A stretch of DNA of 64,000 nucleotides, taken from assembly GCA_032622095.1 (NCBI GenBank), contig CP136064.1, positions 134,423,129-134,487,128 on the forward strand, given 5' to 3'. Positions 48,601 through 58,483 of the stretch are shown piece after piece. The notes under the pieces are model-generated. The model was not told the DNA's origin. It ran no database searches and saw only the letters and a list, made by a program, of their open reading frames with translations. Source of the stretch: Siphonodentalium dalli (Eukaryota > Mollusca > Scaphopoda > Gadilida > Siphonodentaliidae). The translations under genes were made by a program, and so were the position numbers. How positions within the stretch are numbered: the first letter of the stretch is position 1; each line of letters starts with the position of its first letter.

Positions 48601-50534
48601 GCTGCCAGCAGCCATCTTGAATTTTACTCTTTGTATGACTAAATCCTTTAGCACGGGCTACAGGTCGTACCTTTAGTCTGATCATCATAAAATTTGTCAT
48701 GGCTGTTGAAATTGGAATGTAGATGGGAACGAGTCATTTTGGGGGCACTCGGACAAAAAACATGGCCACCAGCGGCCATCTTGGATTTTAAAATTTAATC
48801 CATTAGCACGGGCCACAGGTCGTACTATTCGTCTGATCATCATGAAATTTGTCATGGATGATAATATTGACATGTAGATGGGAACGAGTAATTTTGGGGT
48901 CATTCGGCCAAAAATCATGGCCGCCAGCAGCCATCTTGGATTTTACTCTTTGTATGACTAAATTCTTTAGCACGGGCTGCAGGTCGTACCTTTAGTCTGA
49001 TCATCACAAAATTTGTCATGGATATTAACAATGACATGCAGATGGGAACGAGTAATTTTGGGGTTATTCGGCCAAACAACATGGTCGCCAGCAGCCATCT
49101 TGGATTTTACTCTTTGTATGACTAAATCCTTTAGCACGGGCTACAGGTCCTACTTTTAGTCTGATCATCATAAAATTTGTCATGAATGTTAATAATGACA
49201 TGTAGATGGGAACAGGTCATTTTGGGGTCATTCGGCCAAAAAACATGGCCACCTGCAGCCATCTTTGATTTTACTCTTTGTATGACTAAATCCTTTAGCA
49301 CGGGCTACAGGTCGTACCTTTAGTCTGATCATCATAAAATTTGTCATGGCTGTTGAAATTGGAATGTAGATGGGAACGAGTCATTTTGGGGTCACTCGGA
49401 CAAAAAACATGGCCGCCAGTGGCCATCTTGGATTTCAAAATTTAATCCATTAGCACGGGCCACAGGTCGTACTGTTCGTCTGATCATCATGAAATTTGTC
49501 ATGGATGATAATATTGACATGTAGATGGGAACGAGTAATTATGGGGTTATTCGGCCAAAAAACATGGCGTCCAGCAGCCATCTTGGATTTTACTCTTTGT
49601 ATGACTAAATCCTTTAGCACGGGCTACAGGTTGTACCTTTAGTCTGATCATCATAAAATTTGTCATGAATGTTAATAATGACATGTAGATCGGAACGAGT
49701 CGTTTTGGGGTCATTCGGCCAAAAAATATGGCCGCCAGCAGCCATCTTTGATTTTACTCTTTGTATGACTAAATCCTTTAGCACGGGCTACATGTCGTAC
49801 CTTTAGTCTGATCATCATAAAATTTGTCATGGCTGTTGAAATTGGAATATATATGGGAACGAGTCATTTTGGGGTCATTTGAATAAAAAACATGGCCGCC
49901 AGCGGCCATCTTGGATTTCAAAATTTAATCCATTATCACAGGCCACATGTCGTACTGTTCGTCTGATCATCATGAAATTTGTCATGGATATTAATATTGA
50001 CATATAGATGGGAACGAGTAATTTTGGGGTCATTCGGCCAAAAAACATGGCCGCCAGCAGCCATCTTGGATTTTACTCTTTGTATGACTAAATTCTTTAG
50101 CATGGGCTACAGCTCGTACCTTTACTCTGATCATCATAAAATTTGTCATGAATGTTAATATTGACATGTATACGATGGGAACTAGTCATTTTGGGGTCAT
50201 TCGGCCAAAAAACATGGCCGCCAGCAGCCATCTTGGATTTTACTCTTTGTATGACTAAATTCTTTAGCACGGGCTGCAGGTCGTACCTTTAGTCTGATCA
50301 TCACAAAATTTGTCATGGATATTAACGATGACATGTAGATGGGAACGACTCAATTTGGGGTCATTCGGCCTAAAACATGGCCGCCAGCAGCCATCTTGGA
50401 TTTTACTTTTCTCTTCATGTCTATAAACTAGTATTAGACATTCAACTTTCCACATTCCTAATCGCTCCATTGACTGTAATACATTAAATTATTTCCTTTC
50501 CAAGTTGAGCTACAGTGTCATTGACACTTTCATT

Positions 50535-51782
50535 GTTGGTTTATTTAAGATAAGGTATGCATGGTATGAATAATGAATGTGCGTGGGAAAATTTTAAAAC
50601 GACTGGAAAAGTTATCTTTTTTCATTGTGTTTGTTCGTAAAGTATATGCACGCTCTTTATTGTTAAACACGATAAAAGGAGACAATTACTCAATTTGTAC
50701 CTACATGACCAAACATGCAAAACTGACAAGAAAGTTATATGCATGTGTGGTTAGGTACATTTATGTATTTCAAACTGCGAAAACACTAATCTGAGACATG
50801 TGCAGCTCTGTTCATCGGTTTGCGTATTCTACCCCCACCAGTGGCACCACCCCCAGAACGTTAGTTAAATTAATACATGAATAAGAAAGTACCCTAAATA
50901 TGTAATATTTTAATTGACGTCTATTTTTGCGTGAAAACTGTTGACAATTATTGGTTTCTACACTATGTAATCTTGCATATTTCACGCAGACTGTATGTAA
51001 TCTTGCATATTTCACGCAGACATTGACTCTGTGATAATGAACACGTGCTTGTCGCTAACGAGTCACGACGCTTGATCATATAACAGGGCCGGGCTGTCGA
51101 TGGGATATTTCGTGTAACGCGTACATTGAAATAGTGAAAATCTTAGTTTTGACTTAACTTTGAACAAAAGCCCGAATAAATCACTGTAATACATGTAGTT
51201 GTTTTATAATCACAATGACATTTGTTAGTGAATAAAACATCGCAAATTTTTGTAATGTTGACATTTATTTATGGATGCGTGCATGTATAGCTCCAAAATT
51301 GTGAAGTACAATGTATGTAGAGCATGTGGTCACTTTCTTCTAAGCTACTTGACCGAATTTAAATTACAGGAGGACCTCAACCAATTGAGGATGATCTTAC
51401 TCAAAAATAAAATGAAACTATGGCCATGCAGTTTCTTAATAAACTAATAAAGCCAACCAGACAGATAAAAAAATCACCATTATATGACAATATATCTTGC
51501 CGTCATATCGCTCGGCAGACAAAACATGCCTGTCAGGCTGTCATAAAGACGAACCAACATATCGCTGTTGGGATCCAAGGCACTGTTCCGTTTTGTTTAC
51601 GACCACCTACACTGTGTTATGTTTCGTTGGCAGTTATCTCGATCGCGTTTTGTTACGTTGATGGTTACACAGACTGCGTTATATTGCATTGACAGTTACC
51701 TCGACTCCATTGAAAATTACAACCATGTTGGAGTAACGTTACGACCGCGTTGCGTTAACATTAAACAGTGTTGATGGTCATT
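50535..51782. other. Single-copy DNA with a 30-bp tandem duplication
   Basis: TATGTAATCTTGCATATTTC plus ACGCAGAC repeats at 50964 and 50994. ACGCTCTTTATT occurs at ~50650. The block TTAGTTTTGACTTAA-TT-GAACAAAAGCCC (51145) recurs at ~63857. From 51590 there are degenerate GTT-CGTTG-CAGTTA-CTCGA units (~60 bp). Frames at 51420-51692 and 50573-50794 are unrecognised. Confidence 0.5.
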
Positions 51783-52110
51783 TTTATACGCCCTTTTTGA
51801 AAAAAGGTCGTATTATGTAATCAGTCTGTCTGTCTGTCGTTCCATCCGTCTGTCCGTCCGTCCGTTAACATTTTTGGTTTCCTATCGATAACTCCAGTTT
51901 GAATTATTTGATCTGAACCAAAGTTGGTATGTGTATTTCCCAGCTAAAGATACAGGCCAAGTTCGAATATGGGTTCCGTCCAATTATTTTTACATGAGTT
52001 ACGGCCCTTTTTCGACTTAGGATTTGACCGTCTGTTAATATTTTTGGTTTCCGACCGATAACTCCAGTTTGGATTATTTGATCTGAACCAAAGTTGGTAT
52101 GTGTATTTTT

Positions 52111-52295
52111 CCGCCAAGGAGAAGCCCTCAACTGAACTATATGGATTATTATCCTCGGCCTTGTGTTATCAGGAGGGTTAAAATTTATTGTCCGTCTATT
52201 GCCTACTCAGGTCAATCAGTGCTCGGGATTAGCTACGCATGGATGCGTCTCGTGTATCTCTCGCGTGATTCTCGCGTTGGTAACAATCCATCTAG
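52111..52295 (+). repeat. DIRS-like element, left inverted terminal repeat
   Basis: Begins CCGCCAAGGAGAAGCCCTCA. It runs through GGCCTTGTGTTATCAGGAGG, TTTATTGTCCGTCTATTGCC and TAGCTACGCATGGATGCGTC to GTTGGTAACAATCCATC. The right end carries the inverse at 56745-56908 at about 93% identity by eye. Confidence 0.88.
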
Positions 52296-53619
52296 TCCGT
52301 TTTTTTTTCCTCCTCCAGCTATCGGACGTGGTTAATTTCGGAATCCACGTGGTGCAGTATGCGGAGTAGCCTATTTTCGCGCTACACATTCTATTTCCTG
52401 ACGTCGTATCTTCGCCCCGTTCAGGTTATGTATACTGTCATATCATAAATATGCAACAGCTATGTTAGTCCGCTGAACGTTGTCCAGGACAGAAATATCT
52501 CCTTTGGCACTAATTTACATGAATAAATAACAAAGATAGAACTTGTTACCTGATATAATTTCCTTTGCCTCAACTAATTGTATTTTGTAAGTTGACGTTG
52601 AGCAACTGGAACTTCATCGACGTTTGGGAAATGATTATCGAAGAACATCATTGTGCATATACATTATGTCCTTATCATTATTGTGCTCAAGCGATTAATA
52701 TTTGCAAATCTTAGCTAGCCCGAATGTCTTAACATGAGGGCTTGTATTTGGATACTTGGAACGTTGGCGCGGATGTTAGTGACTTCACAATATTTATTTG
52801 ACAATCCTGACTCTGTTCTTGCGATTCCATTCACTTTCCATCATTGTATCAATGGAATAATAGTTAGAAACAAGGCGATTCTGTTCGTTATACATTTAGT
52901 ATTATATGACCTGTGTCAAATAATGCTGTAATACTATAATAGTCTCTTTCTTTACGTACATGTATAGTATGAGTTGACAGTGTCCAGTTGCTACGACTCG
53001 TGCAACTGGTTTGATTGGGGAATAGGATTATCAGACACACGATTTGACAACAAGGATTTTCGTTTCTAGTTTACATTATCGAATGGCGATCTCCATCAAA
53101 TCATAATCTGACTTTCTCTCGGCGACAATTGTGTCCGTTTCTTTGCAATTACTTACTGTATTTTGCTGAATGGGTTCCCCTGTTCCAAGACTTCACAGCC
53201 ATGCAAGCGCAGTAGCCTGAACCTTCAGCTATAGTTTGCTTACCTATACAATGTTAATTCCGTCCGTGGTCAGAACTCTTTGGTGACATTTTGGATGAGA
53301 TCCTTGTTGCGAGCCTACTGGCCTACTTGTGGCAAGTCGCCTTATCCGATGTGACCTGGCATGAACTGTTATCCTCAGACATTAGTGTATCGATACATTC
53401 AACATTCATTGGTCCATTAATCAGGACCAATATGGTATCAGTGCCTCATCGCCACATAACCGGTCAAATGGTGAGCATGACACATGTATGGCCAGCCGTG
53501 CTCAATGACATAAGAACTGACTGTGTCAATATGGCGACAATTTTTTCACCGATACCAACATACTTCTGCGCTTTCAATCCGTGAATAGTAACGGCGAACT
53601 ACTATGCATATATATTGTC

Positions 53620-56220
53620 ACGTGCTCCAGATGCATTGCCAATAGCCTTTCCCACTGAGCCCATCACTTGGCTCTCAACCTTCTATTTCCACATATCGAA
53701 AAGATCAAATGTGAAATAGCCTTCACTCACATATAAAGCACAGTTACATAACATGCATTTATATTGCGCAGGGCCGCTGCCACTATAATTTTCAACAGAG
53801 ACCAACACATGGCTCTTTTCTTTCTATTGCCTCATATCCAATTGATTATCGGGCAAATAACAAAAAGGACAGCATTTGTATTGTCACACAAATTAAGTGC
53901 GTTTACATGAACAGCATTTAGATTTATATTGCGCACGACCACGGCAGGCCTGCGTATTGGAGGCACACGACGGTTCGGTTCACATGACTGTTGCGAAATC
54001 TAGGTTGCGCCAAGGTTGTGTGAGGCTCTCGCGATACTGATTATAACTGTTTGTGTAACTTATGGGTACCTAAGGACAACCAGACAGCCGACACATACTA
54101 GTATGTTACGGCTTGCGCATATTTTGCATTCCGCAGACCTGCCAGTGCCAATTTCAGAAGAGTCCAAAACATATCTCTTCTCCTTCTATCACTAACTATC
54201 CATATGATTATCTGGTGAATAGAATATCTGAATGACAGCTTTTGTATCATCACACATATACAGCGCTGTTCCGCAAGAAGCCTCTATATCGTGTATGACC
54301 ACTGCCCAGTACCAGTGACTGGCGGGTTGCTACTATCGTTGATTTGGAAAACCAATCTTCATGGGCGCACGCCTCAGCACCTGAGCCTTAGGGTGGGGAA
54401 GACTCGTCATGTGCCGCTGACAGCGCACCAGCCAACCAGCCTTCAGTTCTTCCCAGATGAAAATGCAGCTCAAGCTCTCATTTTCTCTCACAATTCAGAA
54501 GACGGATGTAATTGCATCCGTAATATAATCGTTCGTTGTGTTTCTCTCAAATTAAATGTCTTTGTGGGTTAGACCTCGATACATGCATGTTTAGTTGCAC
54601 TTTCACATTCCCATACTTTAACTGCGATGGGACCGGTTTTTAAATATACCTCCAATAGTTTAATATTGAATCAACGGTTACTGTAACCATGCACATTTTG
54701 TCAAGAGGGAGAGTGCAAAGTTTAATGCTCGTGAATTAGAGAATTACAAGTGCATACGGGTGCGAGTACAATTGCTCCTGTCATCTGGGAGGGACTGAGA
54801 CTTCTGACTCTTCTCCACGGTCCATGGCCCACTCCATTACGAGAGTGGGTCTTGTCCCCCTGGAATCATTCTCCCTCGGGATATGTCCAGGCCTGCTCTA
54901 CCTTCGGAGGACTTTCCGTACGCGTATAAAACATTCTCCTCACCGTAAGCAAGGGCACCGCGAAAACTGTTCTTGCACAGGAGAAATTGGTTCTCATCAT
55001 CCTCTTCGCCGAGATGTGACAGTATCTTACCTGCAGTTTAATTTCTAGCAGGTAAGACCACGTGGCCACATAATGAACGGAATTTACCTTATTAACATTA
55101 TTTTGCATTAACTAACATTTTTTTTGTGTATTACGCTTGCTAATAACTAACAGAATGTCTTGTCTTGCTTATAGTCAACGAGATTCGACTTTGATGGCCA
55201 CACACCGTGCGGGTTGCTCAAGAAATAAACGCGGCAATATGCGGTATTGTCATTGTTGGATGAGGGCCCGTTGGTCCATGGTTAAACAATTTGAGCAAAC
55301 TTACCTTGGGCAGGACCAGTTTACCCCCCCTGGTCATGCATCAGCAGACTTTGGGTGGCGGCGAGCAGTTCTCGGAGATTCGGGCAACCAATCCTCCAGA
55401 ACACCCGCACACTCGCCTTTGGAGGCTGTTCTGGGTCGGGAAGTCTCGATGTCCGGTGCCGCTTAATGCGCTCCAGCCAAAAGGCCTTCTGACGCTTCCC
55501 CACGGCGCTGTGGCCCACCCCATTACGAGGGTCGGTCTTGTCCCCCTGGAAACATCATCCCACGTGATACGTCCAGGCCTGCTCCTCTGCCGTCATGGGA
55601 TCCTAGTGGTATGTCATCGACGTTGATTCCAGCTTGTCTGGACCACCTGCATTCGGGAGATTCGGTGGGGGGGTTTTCTCTGGTCAAATGGATCCTTCTA
55701 ATTTTATCTTTTTGCTGACCTTCTGGCATTGGGGTGGGCCAAAGCACCTTAACTTCAACTGCGAGAGCATTTATACCTCGTTCGAGCCATTCCCCGAGTG
55801 GGCTTCCCTATAGTACCTTATCTCAACCTGATGCAGGGTGTTCTGTTGCTGTGGTCGATACTGACATGCTTCCTATACTTCTCATGGCGTCTGATGGCTT
55901 TGACGACGATGGGCAAGAATCACGGGATTCTGTCGTTCCTAAGGAACTCGCTTTGCGTATGGAAACGACATGGGTCGATCTCTTGTACAAAACTTCATCA
56001 CAGGATATGTGTCAACTGACTTACACAAACTTGCACAACTGTACCAGTCTTTATCTCGGGATGAACCAGTTCGAGCCCCATGGTCCTGCACCAGCAGTCC
56101 GTGGCAGGCGGGGTGCCGTTCTCGGAGATTCGGGCAACCAATCCTCCAGGACAATCGCACCCGAGCCTTTGGAGGCTGTTCTGTGTGGGGACGACTCGAT
56201 GTCGCATACTGTCAATAGCG
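53620..56220 (+). repeat. Diverged internal repeats of the DIRS-like element
   Basis: Three blocks share GACCAGT-C-TGG-CATGCACCAGCAG, TTCTCGGAGATTCGGGCAAC, CAATCCTCCAG, TTTGGAGGCTGTTCTG and GTCGATGTC (strong at 55312 and 56065, weak at 54297). Two blocks share GTGGCCCACCCCATTACGAG, TCTTGTCCCCCTGG and GTCCAGGCCTGCTC (54826 and 55511). Further left, GCATTTATATTGCGCA and CACATGGCTCTT-CTTTCTAT blocks repeat at ~53.7, ~53.85 and ~54.2 kb. Several overlapping frames of 60-184 codons cross these repeats, and none is convincingly coding. Confidence 0.6.
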
Positions 56221-56561
56221 CTTTCTATTTTGGAAGATATCTACAGAAATCACTCTCATCACATGAAAACGAGAAGAAGACGCAGTGAAGTCAGCAGCAG
56301 AAGAAGAAGTCTCTACTTGCTCGGTTTCTAGCTGGCGCGTATGGTGTGGCACTGCCTGGGACGTATCTTCCTAAAACCAGGGGGGGCAGGTACAAGCTTG
56401 AGCAATACTGGAATCTGAATTTATGAGCTCTTTCACATAACATATCAAGGCTGATTTATGACTAAATCACATTTACATGAAATATGTTTTCGGAAGAGTA
56501 CATTCCCGTCAAACTGGGATATTAAATTTATTGCTCGTTGCCTCCTCCTGGGCTTGCATTC

Positions 56562-56665
56562 TAATCCATATAGTTCAGTTGAGGGCTTCTCCTTGGTGGA
56601 AAAATATAATTTAAAAAAGTAAAATTACTTTTTCCTTAAGGGAAGCCGGAAACTGAACTATCAGA
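56562..56665 (-). repeat. DIRS-type internal complementary region
   Basis: Read on the minus strand, this gives the right end (AGTTTCCGGCTTCCCTTAAG, GAAAAAGTAATTTTACTTTT), then AAATTATATTTTTCC, then the left end (CCAAGGAGAAGCCCTCAACT, GAACTATATGG). That is the sequence expected at the junction of a circular intermediate. It is the structural hallmark separating DIRS from LTR, LINE and other tyrosine-recombinase retroelements. The right end in the genome has the same text once the TTAA-flanked MITE is removed. Confidence 0.85.
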
Positions 56666-56744
56666 GATCCCTCCCATGGCGGTGCCATTCCCAACCCCGC
56701 GACTCGCAAATCCTATGATTCGGTCGGAAAATTAAAAACTGACT

Positions 56745-57207
56745 CGATGGATTGTTACCAACGCGAGAATCACGCGAGAGTTACACGAGACGCATCCATG
56801 CGTAGCTAATCCCGAGCACTGATTGACCTGAGTAGGCAATAGACGGACAATAAATTTTAACCCTCCTGATAACACAAGGCCAAGGATAATATTCCATATA
56901 GTTCAGTTTCGGGCTTCCCTTAACCCTTTGAGTGCCAGGGGCCGATATTATCGGCCCTAAACCTACACAATAAGTCTGTTAAAGAATATAATAAAATATA
57001 TTAAAATTGTAAAATATTTATAAAAAAAAAAAAGTAAAAAAAAATTGTTAAGCCAATGCATTCTCTTATATATGCGAGGCGACCTATGGTCGACTTGCAT
57101 ATATAAGAGAATGCATTGGCACAGGGTATATGGGTTGATACAAAAATCGGACCTGGCACTCAAAGGGTTAAGGAAAAAGTAATTTTACTTTTAAAAATTA
57201 TATTTCC
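56745..57207 (-). repeat. DIRS-like element, right inverted terminal repeat (interrupted)
   Basis: The inverse of the left repeat from GATGGATTGTTACCAACGCG to CATATAGTTCAGTT, continuing CGGGCTTCCCTTAA, then the MITE, then GGAAAAAGTAATTTTACTTT and TTAAAAATTATATTT. The host monomer resumes right after with CCCAGCTAAAACTACAGG. Confidence 0.85.
56924..57167. mobile_element. piggyBac-type MITE, 244 bp
   Basis: The left end is CCCTTTGAGTGCCAGG and the right end CCTGGCACTCAAAGGG, a 16-bp inverse, with TTAA on both sides (56920-56923 and 57168-57171). CCC ends plus a TTAA duplication define piggyBac. The centre is a ~30-bp-arm palindrome (GCCAATGCATTCTCTTATAT ... ATATAAGAGAATGCATTGGC at ~57051-57120). 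Too short to code. It is the youngest insertion in this nest. Confidence 0.92.
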
Positions 57208-57272
57208 CAGCTAAAACTACAGGCCAAGTTCGAATATGGGTTCCGTCCAATTATTTTTACATGAGTTACGGC

Positions 57273-58299
57273 TAGTGAAAACAACTCGGTTTTGGTTTTT
57301 GACAATAAACCGAAAACCGACCGACGCGATTCTGCTCAAACCGACATTACGGTTTTATTATATATGTTTATTTTTCACTTAAATCTACTTATTATACCTC
57401 CCCAGGTACTTATTAGTTGATATTGTTATCAAATTATCGGCCTCTCTGATCAATATTATATCGGAATGTGTCCATTTCGTCTCAGATATGTGTTGTTATA
57501 ATATCGTAGGCGACTGTTTTTGTTCTTTTTCAAAACATTGCCGAACAAAATAACGAACAGGGTTCAACAAAAAGCCCTGTTTGGAGTTATTTTACGCGTC
57601 TAACTGGAGACGACTCCAAAAAATGTCGCCGCTTAATATGTCATAAAAACGTATCAGAGCATGCAAATACCAGCAACCTGGCCAGACAGTCGAAAACTAA
57701 ACCAAGTAACGTTAAATGGTATGAACACTTTGATCGTCTGGACATTCCGATGTGACGTAATCTAGCTGGGCAAACCATGTGCAGCTTGTAAACTATGTCG
57801 CAACATCAAAGCGATCACACCGCAGTCATTGAATGTGGGTCAATCATGCACGTGTCAAGAATTGTTACACAGTCAGGTCAAGGACGCCCACTGTTTGTGA
57901 ATTTGCTGTTTGCGGTTGAATTCTCAGATACTATAATGCATATAATATGATAAATATGTTTTAAACATGTCAGAAAGGGATGAACATTGAACAGTGAAGA
58001 AGAGGGTGTTTATTTTTTTAAATACCGAATTGTATCATCTTTATGATCTTATCGCATTGGATTCATTTTGTTGTCCCGTTGTTTACCGGTGATCGCAGTT
58101 CCTTCCTCAAATATTCAACGTTATTGGGACATTATTGACTCTAATTACGGTTACTTTGAAAGTATATACTCAAATTGTATGTATTTCAGTATAATTTCAC
58201 TATCTAGTAAAAAAAAAAACGAAAACCGAACCGAAACCGAGGTTTTTTCTCCCAAAAAAAACGAAACCGAACGTAAAAAATCAAAACCGCCCATCTCTA
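57273..58299. mobile_element. hAT transposon remnant with BED-finger coding, 1027 bp
   Basis: The identical octamer GTTACGGC flanks both ends (57265-57272 and 58300-58307) and belongs to the interrupted family A monomer. The left end is TAGTGAAAACAACTCGGTTT and the right end, on the opposite strand, TAGAGATGGGCGGTTTTG. The subterminal GGTTTTGGTTTTTGA, ACCGAAAACCGACCG and ACCGAAACCGAGG repeats match between ends. The right end closely resembles the left end of the hAT at 26878 (TAGAGATGGGCGGT). It encloses a BED zinc-finger remnant. Confidence 0.85.
57540..57755 (+). pseudogene. hAT transposase N-terminal BED zinc-finger fragment
   Basis: An open frame without an in-frame ATG encodes SPVWSYFTRL, then a KKCRRLIC stretch, then NTSNLARQ, and ends in TGA. 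BED fingers have the order S-x-V-W-x-(Y/H)-F, C-x2-C, then a T-S-N-L-x-x-H helix. Here the second Cys is displaced (C-x4-C) and the H of the helix is Q, so the metal site is damaged. The rest of the transposase is missing. It sits inside an element with hAT ends and an 8-bp duplication, which supports the assignment. Confidence 0.7.
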
Positions 58300-58483
58300 G
58301 TTACGGCCCTTTTTCGACTTAGAATTTGACCATCTGTTAACATTTTTGGTTTCCGGCCGATAACTCCAGTTTTGATTATTTGATCTGAACCAATGTTGGT
58401 ATGTGTATTTCCCAGCTAACGATACAGGCCAAGTTCGAGTATGGGTTCCGTCCAGTTATTTTAGTGTGAGTTACAGCCCTTTT

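Larger units (their letters stand above)
35388..50534 (+). repeat. Family C mega-array: ~95 monomers of ~160 bp
   Basis: Monomers come in two alternating types. One has CAGCAGCCATCTTGGATTTT, ACTCTTTGTATGACTAAAT and CGGGCTACAGGTCGTACC. The other has CAGTGGCCATCTTGGATTTC, AAAATTTAATCCATTAGCAC and GGGCCACAGGTCGTACTGTT. Both continue TGATCATCATNAAATTTGTC, ATGTAGATGGGAACGAGT and TTTTGGGGTCATTCGG. The array opens with AGCTCAACTTTACTTTGTAA (foldback to GTTTGAGCT) and a GTGTGTGCGTG microsatellite. It closes with CCAAGTTGAGCTACAGTGTC and ATTGACACTTTCATT. All frames of 60-110 codons on either strand are accidental openings in monomers: they break differently from copy to copy. The monomer count is estimated from spacing, not computed. 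Confidence 0.93.
52107..57207 (+). mobile_element. DIRS-like (tyrosine-recombinase order) retroelement, degenerate or non-autonomous
   Basis: The ends are inverted repeats of ~170 bp. Near the right end, an internal region is complementary to the joined right and left ends, the internal complementary region of DIRS elements. The element splits one family A monomer between GGTATGTGTATTT and CCCAGCTAAA, with no obvious target duplication, as expected for recombinase integration. I see no reverse transcriptase, RNase H, methyltransferase or recombinase motif on either strand. The largest frame is 184 codons (55734-56288) and resembles nothing I know. The interior is richer in GC than its surroundings from ~54.3 to 56.3 kb and contains diverged internal repeats. 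After removing the nested 244-bp MITE it is ~4.85 kb. Confidence 0.75.

Noticed and set aside
35563-50470. More than twenty frames of 60-110 codons, mostly minus strand (IQDGCWRPCF, MTPKLLVPIYMS types)
   Set aside because: They are the same ~160-bp monomers read through. Start and stop positions shift with single-base differences between copies, and plus-strand frames open over the same bases.
35388-50534. CRISPR-like array
   Set aside because: The repeats are ~160 bp and contiguous without unique spacers, and the window is eukaryotic in character.
55137-56331. Several overlapping frames (109, 111, 184, 83 codons) as separate genes
   Set aside because: They overlap in different frames over diverged internal repeats of the DIRS-like element and share no known domain. 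The longest is mentioned only as a lead.
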